From NCBI GenBank assembly GCA_021647785.1, contig JAKIUC010000045.1, positions 1 to 36,465 on the forward strand: 36,465 bases of DNA, written 5' to 3'. Source of the stretch: Melioribacteraceae bacterium (GTDB lineage: Bacteria; Bacteroidota; Ignavibacteria; Ignavibacteriales; Melioribacteraceae). The position numbers were made by a program, and so were the translations under genes. Within the stretch, counting starts at the first letter, position 1. Each line of letters starts with the position of its first letter. The notes below the pieces were generated by a model. It did not search any database, was not told where the DNA came from, and saw only the letters and a program-made list of their open reading frames with translations. Shown here in pieces: positions 25,318 through 32,385 of this stretch.

Positions 25318-27072
25318 TTAAAACTGACCATTACTAAAAGCAGCCATCGAGTTAAATGAATATTGCAATGTTAATAATTGCATTTGTAAATCCTCATATT
25401 GGCGTCTTAAAATATCGGCACTTTTATCAATACTTGTATTAGTACTTTCAATTTTGGTCTTATAGTACGAGACGTTGCTGTCATACGATTTAATTAAATT
25501 TGAAATTGACCCATCCACACCGAGATAATTTTCCAATGTATCATAGAGAGAAGTTGCAATTCCATTTGTTGAGTTAAATAAATCAGCAACTTGGTCAGCA
25601 TTTTCTTCTAATGCAGTATCTAACAAAGAGGAGTCTGATATAGAGAGTCCTCCAGTAGGGCTGAAAGTGATTCCAATTTCTGATAGGTAGCTATAATTTC
25701 CATCTTGCAGACCAGTAACCTGCCCCATTCCAAGATTAGTTAGAGTTGTCATTAAACTTCTCGCAGTTGAATCGCCAACAAATGCTCCTCGGTTATCTTT
25801 ATCGCCACTACTGTACGAATTGTTCTTTATATATGTGTATGCATTATTAAAATTACTTATAAATTCTTTAATGTCAGTTGAAATAGCCGATGTATCAACT
25901 TTTACAGATACCGATACATCAGGGTCAGCTACTTCGTTTACTGCACTTAAATTTAAAGTTACTGAGTTAACCAAATCGGTAATTATATTTGAATTACGCT
26001 GAATATTAATTCCATTAAATTCTACTTTTGAATTTAATTGGTTATCAGTAGAAGATGTTGATGTGTAAATAAATCCGGCAGTTATATCATCTGTAGTAAC
26101 TGTTCTTCCAGAGAGCAATGCACTTGTTAGTCCAATCTGATTAAGAATTGAACCTGAAGTATCGGACATTATTAATCTATTATCGTAACCAGATTCTTTT
26201 GCAGTTATTGAAAATTTTGATTGATCTGTTGCTGGAGAAAAAACCGAACCATCTGCTAAACCAGAAGCACCTTTCTCTTTTGTAACATCCATATTTAGAA
26301 AAGAGGCGGTTCCTCCAATAGTAATGTAGTCATCAGAATCTTCAACCGTAATTTGTAAACTGACAAACCCTGTTGTGCTGTCAACAATTTTTTCTGCCAA
26401 TACCCCAGTTACGTTTGTGTTAATATCGTTTACCAAATCGTCCATAACCTCATCATAGGTTTTGGATGTTGTTCCATAATCGTAAGAAATTGTATCTTCT
26501 GTTCCATTAACATCAATTGTAAAACTTCCCGTTCCGCTAAACATTGCTGCTGGGTCAAAAGAGCCTGAGAGAGCAACTGCCTTATCTGCATTTATTGCAG
26601 CAGAAAGCTTTTCCATTATTGTTTGATTTGTTTCAGCACCTGTTAGTTCAATATCAACACTACTTGTGTAATCGCCACTTCCTATTTGGATAGTTTGTGT
26701 TCCTGCCATTGATGAAACAGCAGTTGCAGATGCTTGTGTATCCGATACTATTAAATCACTCTTTGCCAATTGATTAACTCGCATAGTGTAAGAGCTTTGA
26801 GAAGCATTGTTGGTTGCAGTTGCTGTTAAAATTGATTCGTCAGAAACAGAAATACTTCGTTTAAAAAACAGAGCACTATCGGATGTTGTTTTAAAATCGT
26901 TAGCAGAAGATTTTAACGTAGTTAACTTTGTTTTGAGATCACCCCAACCAGTAGAAAGTGTTGAGAACTTCTGCTGCCGAACCTCAAGAGGATATACTCT
27001 GCGGCTATATTGTACTGATTGATAGCTTCTTATTAAATTATCAACACCAGATGTTGTTAAAAAATCATTCAT
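25318..27072 (-). CDS. fliD: Flagellar filament cap protein FliD (HAP2)
   Basis: Forms the cap at the filament tip under which flagellin subunits fold. The N-terminal FliD domain (about 1-110) and C-terminal FliD domain (about 330-584, from NSKVEFNGINIQRNSNIITD) are both visible, with Thr/Ser-rich middle domains. The C terminus is a helical segment with RRQYEDLQMQLLTLQYSFNS and ends MAAFSNGQF, as usual for the coiled end of FliD. At 584 aa it is somewhat above the E. coli length (468 aa). The ribosome-binding site AAAGGAG precedes the ATG; the gene begins 5 bp after fliS. It is read from the sigma-28-type promoter ahead of fliS. Confidence 0.93.
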   Translation of the reverse strand: MNDFLTTSGVDNLIRSYQSVQYSRRVYPLEVRQQKFSTLSTGWGDLKTKLTTLKSSANDFKTTSDSALFFKRSISVSDESILTATATNNASQSSYTMRVNQLAKSDLIVSDTQASATAVSSMAGTQTIQIGSGDYTSSVDIELTGAETNQTIMEKLSAAINADKAVALSGSFDPAAMFSGTGSFTIDVNGTEDTISYDYGTTSKTYDEVMDDLVNDINTNVTGVLAEKIVDSTTGFVSLQITVEDSDDYITIGGTASFLNMDVTKEKGASGLADGSVFSPATDQSKFSITAKESGYDNRLIMSDTSGSILNQIGLTSALLSGRTVTTDDITAGFIYTSTSSTDNQLNSKVEFNGINIQRNSNIITDLVNSVTLNLSAVNEVADPDVSVSVKVDTSAISTDIKEFISNFNNAYTYIKNNSYSSGDKDNRGAFVGDSTARSLMTTLTNLGMGQVTGLQDGNYSYLSEIGITFSPTGGLSISDSSLLDTALEENADQVADLFNSTNGIATSLYDTLENYLGVDGSISNLIKSYDSNVSYYKTKIESTNTSIDKSADILRRQYEDLQMQLLTLQYSFNSMAAFSNGQF

Positions 27073-27077
27073 AGCTT

Positions 27078-27419
27078 TTAACTCCTTTCGGTAAAAATAT
27101 CAACCCAACTAGCTCTTAATTCTAACAATATTTTTTCAACAATTTCGTATTCACCTTTTCTCATCTGATCCTGACAAAATTGGTAAAGACTCATTAAGCC
27201 CAAAGAGAACTCCTTTGTTTCACTACTTTCAAAATTCAAAGAATTTATTAACTCTCCAAGAGCTTTGTTTGTTCTGTTCATATCATTTTTTCTACAATTA
27301 GTTATTGCATAATCATAGACTTTTAATAATAGCTTCTGCGGAGATGCATCAAGAATATCTTTTGATAAATATGCATTTACTCTTTTTGCTCTTCCCCTCG
27401 CCATTGCAGCATTGTACAT
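27078..27419 (-). CDS. fliS: Flagellin export chaperone FliS
   Basis: Cytoplasmic four-helix chaperone that binds the flagellin C terminus and prevents early polymerisation. The family core is visible: NAYLSKDILDASPQKLLLKV followed by YDYAITNCRK, then a helix ending SLYQFCQDQMRKGEYE. The length of 113 aa is normal. Met1 or Met6 could be the start. It is the first gene of the fliS-fliD-flgN-flgM run and lies about 60 bp downstream of the sigma-28-type promoter at 27481-27507. Confidence 0.9.
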   Translation of the reverse strand: MYNAAMARGRAKRVNAYLSKDILDASPQKLLLKVYDYAITNCRKNDMNRTNKALGELINSLNFESSETKEFSLGLMSLYQFCQDQMRKGEYEIVEKILLELRASWVDIFTERS

Positions 27420-27480
27420 AAAAATACCAGTTGTTTTGATTTAATAAATTTTAAAGAATAGACTACTATTCCTATCACAA

Positions 27481-27507
27481 TTATCGAAAAAGTGTATGGA
27501 AAGTTTA
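27481..27507 (-). promoter_or_regulatory. Sigma-28 (FliA) promoter of the fliS operon
   Basis: Read on the minus strand: TAAA (27507-27504), exactly 15 bases, then TTCGATAA (27488-27481). This matches the sigma-28 pattern TAAA-N15-GCCGATAA with 6 of 8 in the -10 box. The start codon of fliS lies about 60 bases downstream. Confidence 0.8.
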
Positions 27508-27621
27508 ATAATTAGGAAATTAAATTAAATTCTGGCTGAGTTAATACAATTCTGTCGAGTAAAGTTGAGATTGTTTTCACATACACGTTTCACCATATGA
27601 GTTCCACGGACATCTGTTTAT

Positions 27622-27707
27622 AAGTATTGAATTTCGAAGACTGAACACAGAATAACGAATTCTTTTCCCTTCGAGATTCCTTGTTCATCATTCAGAGTTC
27701 GATACTC
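27622..27707. repeat. Degenerate 39-bp inverted repeat
   Basis: Segment 27622-27660 and the reverse complement of 27669-27707 match at about 26 of 39 positions, separated by 8 bp. The units contain GAA-rich words such as CTGAACA and ATCGAA. It looks like a decayed snap-back repeat between the fliS promoter and the flagellin 1 terminator. The rest of 27420-27893 holds only that promoter, this repeat, the terminator at 27748-27778 and a small stem at 27785-27812 (ATAGTTAG/CTAACTAT). Confidence 0.5.
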
Positions 27708-27747
27708 TTTTTATTTCCTGTTTCCATTTTTGCAACACCCATATTTT

Positions 27748-27778
27748 AAAAATAAAAAGGACCCCACGAATGGGGCCC
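27748..27778 (-). terminator. Rho-independent terminator of the flagellin genes
   Basis: On the minus strand: GGCCCCA-TTCG-TGGGGTCC with one GU pair, followed at once by TTTTTATTTTT. The UUCG tetraloop and the U-tract make this the clearest terminator in the window. It lies about 115 bp after the flagellin 1 stop. Confidence 0.93.
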
Positions 27779-27893
27779 CAAGGGATAGTTAGCGAGTACC
27801 AATCCTAACTATTTTATTCATCACTATAATAAGAATCTTTTTCAGATAAACCAGTCTGATGAATAGAGACTAGTTTAATCCTAAGCTATTAGA

Positions 27894-28805
27894 TTAACCT
27901 AATAACTGAAGTACCGCCTGGGGGGCAAAGTTCAACTGAGCTAACATTGATGTAGCTGCCTGTCCACCTATCGAACTTTTAGTAGCATTCAACTGCTCCA
28001 ATGCCATATCTGCATCAAACAATCTAGATACTGATGCTTGTGAGTTTGCAATAGCCGATGTTAAGAAATCATCCTTTGCATCAAGCCTCTGAACAAAGTT
28101 ACCTATTGCACCAAGTGCATCATCAACTTCTGTTTCAAACAACTCTAGATTTGTAAGCAAATCAGAAATATTTGAAGTAGTTAATTCTGCAATACCAATA
28201 TCACTACCACTATCTGTACCAAGAGCATTATTTACAATAGCTGATACACCAGCTACAGCGTTACTTCCATCTGTAGTTAATTCAGTTGTTCCAGAAAGAT
28301 CACCACCACCTGCACTTACTGCATAATTAACAGTTAGTGTATCGGCAGAAGCTGCACCTGTTTGGAATGAGAAACTAGGGGCTGAACCACCTGCTGAAAC
28401 CAAGAGTGAAGTATCATTAAATTTGGTTGTTTCAAAAGCACTCGCTATTTCTTCACCAATTGCTTTTATATCATTTACAATTGCAGATTTATCTGCTGCA
28501 GGATTTGATGCATCGGCTACTTTTGCTTTAATTTGAGTAATCATATCTTTAATAGATATTAACTGACTCTCGGCTGTTGCAAGCATGTCTTTCGCAGAAC
28601 CTACGTTACCTTGTGCAGATTGCATTAGTTTTACTTTTTGGTCTAATGATTTACCTACATTAAAACCAGATGTGTCATCAGCTACCGAATTGATTCTCTT
28701 TTGAGTTGCAAGACGTAACTGAGCTTTTTGTGTTCTTGAGTTCAAACTAGATAGAGCATTATAAGCCTTCAATGCTCCGATGTTAGTGTTAATTTGAAAT
28801 CCCAT
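27894..28805 (-). CDS. fliC: Flagellin, copy 1
   Basis: Filament subunit of 303 aa, the longest of five paralogues here. The N terminus MGFQINTNIGALKAYNALSS and C terminus SMLAQLNFAPQAVLQLLG are the D0/D1 helices that pack the filament core; both termini are almost identical to copies 2 and 3. The central part (about 140-225: FSFQTGAASADTLTVNYAVS onward, then Asp/Gly/Ser/Thr-rich sequence) is unlike the others. D2/D3 domains are absent. No cysteine. The leader shares the GGA hairpin with copies 2 and 3. No sigma-28 box was seen just upstream, so it is probably read from the promoter ahead of copy 3 or from an unrecognised one; the strong terminator at 27748-27778 lies downstream. Confidence 0.96.
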   Translation of the reverse strand: MGFQINTNIGALKAYNALSSLNSRTQKAQLRLATQKRINSVADDTSGFNVGKSLDQKVKLMQSAQGNVGSAKDMLATAESQLISIKDMITQIKAKVADASNPAADKSAIVNDIKAIGEEIASAFETTKFNDTSLLVSAGGSAPSFSFQTGAASADTLTVNYAVSAGGGDLSGTTELTTDGSNAVAGVSAIVNNALGTDSGSDIGIAELTTSNISDLLTNLELFETEVDDALGAIGNFVQRLDAKDDFLTSAIANSQASVSRLFDADMALEQLNATKSSIGGQAATSMLAQLNFAPQAVLQLLG

Positions 28806-28810
28806 GATAT

Positions 28811-28851
28811 ACCTCCATGTATGTTGTTATTAAATATGGCTTCCTTGCCAT
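28811..28851 (-). promoter_or_regulatory. Flagellin 1 leader: GGA hairpin plus GGA at the ribosome-binding site
   Basis: On the minus strand ATGGC-AAGGAA-GCCAT forms a 5-bp stem with GGA in a 6-base loop (28851-28836). ATACATGGAGGT (28822-28811) holds the Shine-Dalgarno and a second GGA, matching the CsrA consensus RUACARGGAUGU at 10 of 12 positions. The layout resembles CsrA-controlled leaders such as B. subtilis hag. Confidence 0.55.
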
Positions 28852-28877
28852 TAAAATTATTATACTCTTTTTCCATT

Positions 28878-28907
28878 GCCCGCATCCAGATATATTTGAA
28901 TGCGGAC
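28878..28907 (-). other. Intergenic hairpin between flagellins 2 and 1
   Basis: In minus-strand RNA, GUCCGCAUUCA pairs with UGGAUGCGGGC (11 pairs, two GU) around an 8-base AU loop. No U-tract follows in that direction, so it may be a processing or partial termination site rather than a full terminator. Confidence 0.5.
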
Positions 28908-28934
28908 ATTGAAATTATTTTTTTATTCAGTCAA

Positions 28935-29801
28935 CTATCCAAGTAACTGAAGTATCGCCTGGGGGGCGAAGTTCAACTGAGCTAACATTGATGTAGCTGC
29001 CTGGCTACCTATTGAACTTTTAGTGGCATTCAACTGCTCCAAAGCCATATCTGCATCAAATAATCTAGAAACAGATGCTTGCGAGTTTGCAATAGCCGAT
29101 GTTAAGAAATCATCTTTTGCATCAAGCCTTTGCACGTAGTTACCTATTGAGCCAAGAGCATTATCAACTGCTGTTTCAAAATCATCAATATCAAGTGCTG
29201 CAATTGTTGTTGAAGTTACAGCAATAGCTGCACTTAGATCAGTTGCAACATCCGCTTGAACATTGGTTGCACTTCCGCCAGTTACACTACCCGAACCACC
29301 AATATATTCTCCATAATTAACAGCAAGTGTATCTCCTGCTGCTGCACCAGTTTGGAATACGAATCCGGTTGCACCTGTTCCACCACTACCAGACATTAAC
29401 AGATTTGTATCGTTAAATTTGGTAGTAGCAATTGCACTATCAATTTCGAGTGCTATCGATTTGATGTCATTTGCTATTGCAGCTTTATCTGCTGCTGGGT
29501 TTGATGCATCAGCTTTTTTAGCTCTAATTTGAGTAAGCATATCTTTTATAGATATTAACTGACTCTCTGCGGTTGCAAGCATATCCTTTGCAGAACCTAC
29601 ATTGCCTTGTGCTGCTTGCATTAGTTTTACTTTTTGGTCTAATGATTTACCTACATTAAAACCAGATGTGTCATCAGCTACTGAATTGATTCTCTTTTGA
29701 GTTGCAAGACGTAACTGAGCTTTTTGTGTTCTTGAGTTCAAACTAGATAGAGCATTATAAGCTTTTAATGCTCCGATGTTAGTGTTAATTTGAAATCCCA
29801 T
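28935..29801 (-). CDS. fliC: Flagellin, copy 2 (mosaic)
   Basis: Filament subunit of 288 aa. The N-terminal 80 residues and the last 75 follow copies 1 and 3 (NALSSLNSRTQKAQ; MALEQLNATKSS; NFAPQAILQLLG). The middle (about 135-215: SGSGGTGATGFVFQTGAA, GGSGSVTGGSATNVQADVAT, LDIDDFETAVDNALGSIGN) closely follows copies 4 and 5. The gene therefore looks like a recombinant of the two subgroups. IGSQAATS replaces IGGQAATS near the C terminus. Leader and ribosome-binding site are nearly identical to those of copy 1. It lies 95 bp after copy 3. Confidence 0.96.
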   Translation of the reverse strand: MGFQINTNIGALKAYNALSSLNSRTQKAQLRLATQKRINSVADDTSGFNVGKSLDQKVKLMQAAQGNVGSAKDMLATAESQLISIKDMLTQIRAKKADASNPAADKAAIANDIKSIALEIDSAIATTKFNDTNLLMSGSGGTGATGFVFQTGAAAGDTLAVNYGEYIGGSGSVTGGSATNVQADVATDLSAAIAVTSTTIAALDIDDFETAVDNALGSIGNYVQRLDAKDDFLTSAIANSQASVSRLFDADMALEQLNATKSSIGSQAATSMLAQLNFAPQAILQLLG

Positions 29802-29806
29802 GATAT

Positions 29807-29848
29807 ACCTCCATGTATGTTGTTATAAATTATGGCTTCCGTGCCATA
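29807..29848 (-). promoter_or_regulatory. Flagellin 2 leader: GGA hairpin plus GGA at the ribosome-binding site
   Basis: TATGGC-ACGGAA-GCCATA forms a 6-bp stem with GGA in the loop (29848-29831). The same ATACATGGAGGT box as in flagellin 1 lies at 29818-29807, five bases before the ATG. The loop base change (AAGGAA to ACGGAA) leaves the GGA intact. Confidence 0.55.
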
Positions 29849-29896
29849 TTGTTTTTTGCTTTATTGCCAACTATTATTAGCAACAAAATTATTTTT

Positions 29897-30763
29897 CTAT
29901 CCAAGTAATTGCAATACCGCTTGTGGGGCAAAATTTAACTGCGCTAACATTGATGTTGCTGCTTGTCCACCTATCGAAGCTTTGGTTGCATTTAATTGTT
30001 CTAATGCCATATCTGCATCAAATAATCTAGAAACTGATGCTTGAGAATTTGCAATTGCTGATGTTAAAAAATCATCCTTTGCATCTAATCTTTGTACTGA
30101 ATTACCTATTTTCCCTAGTGCGTTATCTACAGCAGTTTCTAAGTCACCAAAGTCTAAATCAGCTATTGTAGTACCTGTCCCGGATACTGCTACTAGAGCT
30201 TCTAATTCTGTTGAGATTGCTGTTTTAAGAGTTGCACCTGTACTATTAACTTGATCTGTTCCAGCAAGCTCGCTTCTAAAATCTACCGATAATGTATCTG
30301 TAGAACCCGCACCTGTTTGGAAACTAAATGCAGTACTAGTTTCACTAGCTCCGGTCATTAATAATTGTGTGTCGTTGAATTTTGTGGTTGCAAAACCATT
30401 GATTATTTCATTGCCAATAGCTTGGATATCTTTAGCAATAGCACCTTTATCTGCTGCTGGGTTTGAAGCATCTGCTTGTTTTGCTTTTATTTGAGTAATC
30501 ATATCTTTAATGCTAATCAACTGACTTTCTGCTGTAGCCAACATATCCTTTGCCGACCCAACATTACCCTGAGCTGCTTGCATTAATTTTACTTTTTGGT
30601 CTAATGATTTTCCTACATTAAAACCAGATGTGTCATCAGCTACACTATTAATTCTCTTTTGAGTTGCAAGACGTAACTGAGCTTTTTGTGTTCTCGAGTT
30701 TAAACTAGATAGAGCGTTATATGCTTTTAACGCACCAATATTAGTGTTAATTTGAAAACCCAT
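29897..30763 (-). CDS. fliC: Flagellin, copy 3
   Basis: Filament subunit of 288 aa with the same D0/D1 termini as copies 1 and 2 and a distinct centre (about 135-215: TGASETSTAFSFQTGAGSTD, then FRSELAGTDQVNSTGATLKT). Codon usage differs visibly from copies 1 and 2 in the shared ends, so this copy is older or has escaped recent conversion. It is the first gene after the sigma-28-type promoter at 30841-30867, with a leader of about 70 bases that contains the GGA hairpin. It probably heads a run with copies 2 and 1. Confidence 0.96.
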   Translation of the reverse strand: MGFQINTNIGALKAYNALSSLNSRTQKAQLRLATQKRINSVADDTSGFNVGKSLDQKVKLMQAAQGNVGSAKDMLATAESQLISIKDMITQIKAKQADASNPAADKGAIAKDIQAIGNEIINGFATTKFNDTQLLMTGASETSTAFSFQTGAGSTDTLSVDFRSELAGTDQVNSTGATLKTAISTELEALVAVSGTGTTIADLDFGDLETAVDNALGKIGNSVQRLDAKDDFLTSAIANSQASVSRLFDADMALEQLNATKASIGGQAATSMLAQLNFAPQAVLQLLG

Positions 30764-30768
30764 TTTCT

Positions 30769-30809
30769 ACCTCCATGTATTATGTTTTAATTAACAGGCA
30801 TCCTTGCCT
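30769..30809 (-). promoter_or_regulatory. Flagellin 3 leader: GGA hairpin plus GGA at the ribosome-binding site
   Basis: AGGC-AAGGAT-GCCT forms the stem (30809-30796), with CAAGGATG matching the core of the CsrA consensus. ATACATGGAGGT lies at 30780-30769. The stem sequence differs from copies 1 and 2 (AGGC/GCCT against ATGGC/GCCAT) while pairing and the GGA loop are kept, which is covariation in favour of a real RNA structure. Confidence 0.6.
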
Positions 30810-30840
30810 ATTTACTTTATCGATTTTCTTTTCAACAATA

Positions 30841-30867
30841 CTATCGGAGAGATAAAAGAATTGTTTA
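30841..30867 (-). promoter_or_regulatory. Sigma-28 (FliA) promoter of flagellin 3
   Basis: On the minus strand: TAAA (30867-30864), exactly 15 bases, then TCCGATAG (30848-30841), matching TAAA-N15-GCCGATAA at 6 of 8 in the -10 box with invariant CGATA. The expected transcript start is near 30833, about 70 bases before the flagellin 3 ATG. Confidence 0.82.
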
Positions 30868-30992
30868 GTTTTTTTGATAAAATAATTTAGAGGGAGGAAA
30901 TATACAATGGGGTTCAAGTGATTTTTGGGTGGATAAAATAAATACTTTTGTAGTGAACACTTCGATACAAATTACATTTAAAAACAAAATTC

Positions 30993-31367
30993 AATCCCTC
31001 TGGGATTGGGAAATATTGTAATCTTTTTTTCTACAAAAATTTAACCCCTCTGGGATTATGTGGCACTGTTACTCATCAATTCTTAATTATAATAATCTTT
31101 TATTTTGCGGTATAGCAGTTATGTACCTGTCCCGTTTACGGGAAAGTCTCTAAGTTTCAAAGTAAATTGTGTTTTTAATAACTCCGTTAGGAGTTACAAT
31201 TTAGTAGAGAACAAAAAAAAAAAAAAATGAATAAGAATCCCAGAGGGATTCCATTTTTAATAACAAATTGGAATCAAAAAATAATTCAATCCTCTGTCCT
31301 GTAAGGATGCCCTCGGCATAAGAGTCTCACCGACCTCTGGGATTATGTGGCACTGTTACTCATCAAT
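30993..31367. repeat. Cluster of palindromes and a 34-bp direct repeat between flagellins 3 and 4
   Basis: The 700-bp gap 30764-31473 has no gene. It holds AATCCCTCTGGGATT at 30993-31007 and its reverse complement at 31236-31250; a perfect 34-bp direct repeat at 31047-31080 and 31334-31367 (begins CCTCTGGGATTATG, ends ACTCATCAAT); the palindromes TCCCG-TTTA-CGGGA at 31130-31143 and TAACTCC-GTTA-GGAGTTA at 31179-31196; and a run of 15 A at 31213-31227. This looks like nested insertion of short mobile or REP-like repeats. Confidence 0.75.
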
Positions 31368-31436
31368 CCTTAAATTACAAATGTATATTTTATCAACCTA
31401 AAAATCATTTGAACCAAAAAGTAAACCAAACACAAA

Positions 31437-31464
31437 GTAGAGACACGCTGCGGCGTGTCTCTAC
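31437..31464 (-). terminator. Hairpin after flagellin 4; GTAGAGAC-type palindrome
   Basis: Perfect 12-bp arms GTAGAGACACGC/GCGTGTCTCTAC with a 4-base loop, 9 bp after the flagellin 4 stop. On the minus strand it is followed by TTTGTGTTTGG, so it can plausibly end the flagellin 5-4 transcript. The outer sequence shares GTAGRGA...TCYCTAC with 21765-21800 and may be a dispersed repeat reused as terminator. Confidence 0.7.
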
Positions 31465-31473
31465 AAAATTATA

Positions 31474-32343
31474 TTATGAATTTAATAATTGCAGAACTTG
31501 CTGCGGAGATACATTTAACTGAGCAAGCATAGCTGTTGCTGCCTGTCCGCCAATAGATGCTTTAGTTGCATTCAATTGCTCCATTGCCATATCTGCATCA
31601 AATAGTCGCGAAACCGATGCTTGAGAATTAGCAATTGCCGATGTTAAAAAATCATCCTTTGCATCTAACCGCTGCACCGAATTACCAATACTGCCAAGGG
31701 CATTATCAATAGCTGTTTCAAAATCATCAATATCAAGTGATGAAATTGTTGAGGCAGCTACAGCTATGGCTGCACCGAGATCAGTTGCAACATCTGCATG
31801 AACATTAGTTGCACTTCCACCACTTACACTACCTGCACCGCCAACATATTGACCATAATCAACAGTCAATGTATCTGTAGAAGCTGCTCCAGTTTGGAAT
31901 ACAAACCCGCTTCCACCAGTTCCACTTGCTCCAGACATTAAAAGATTTGTATCATTAAACTTGGTTGATGCTATTGCACTATCAATTTCAAGAGCAATAG
32001 ATTTTATATCGTTAGCTATCGCAGCTTTATCCGCCGCCGGATTTGATGCATCAGCAACTTTTGCTCTTATTTGAGTAAGCATATCCTTAATTGAAATAAG
32101 CTGACTCTCTGCTGTTGCCAGCATATCCTTTGCAGAACCTACATTTCCTTTAGCAGCCTGCATTAGCTGAACTTTTTGATCTAACGATTTTCCTACATTA
32201 AATCCGGAAGTATCATCAGCAACACTGTTAATCCTTTTCTGTGTTGCGAGTCGTAATTGAGCCTTTTGCGTTTTCGCATTTAAATCTGCCAAAGCATTAT
32301 ATGCTTTTAAAGCTCCGATGTTTGTGTTAATTTGAAATCCCAT
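31474..32343 (-). CDS. fliC: Flagellin, copy 4
   Basis: Filament subunit of 289 aa. The N terminus varies from the others (NALADLNAKTQKAQ), and the C terminus ends NVSPQQVLQLLNS rather than QLLG. MAMEQLNATKASIGG is shared with copy 5 only. The central block (SGASGTGGSGFVFQTGAAST, then GQYVGGAGSVSGGSATNVHA) is nearly the same as in copy 5, so these two are recent duplicates. The leader lacks the GGA hairpin of copies 1-3 and has a plain GAGGAAA site. It lies 42 bp after copy 5 and is presumably cotranscribed with it. Confidence 0.96.
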   Translation of the reverse strand: MGFQINTNIGALKAYNALADLNAKTQKAQLRLATQKRINSVADDTSGFNVGKSLDQKVQLMQAAKGNVGSAKDMLATAESQLISIKDMLTQIRAKVADASNPAADKAAIANDIKSIALEIDSAIASTKFNDTNLLMSGASGTGGSGFVFQTGAASTDTLTVDYGQYVGGAGSVSGGSATNVHADVATDLGAAIAVAASTISSLDIDDFETAIDNALGSIGNSVQRLDAKDDFLTSAIANSQASVSRLFDADMAMEQLNATKASIGGQAATAMLAQLNVSPQQVLQLLNS

Positions 32344-32385
32344 TTCATTTCCTCATATATTTAGAACTCAGTCTTAATTTCTACT

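Noticed and set aside
29834-29848. Sigma-54 promoter in the flagellin 2 leader (TGGCACG on the minus strand)
   Set aside because: The -12 element TTGC is missing at the required distance, and the word is part of the conserved hairpin stem.
29832-30044. Plus-strand ORF across flagellin 3 end
   Set aside because: Antisense of the flagellin C terminus, no independent support.
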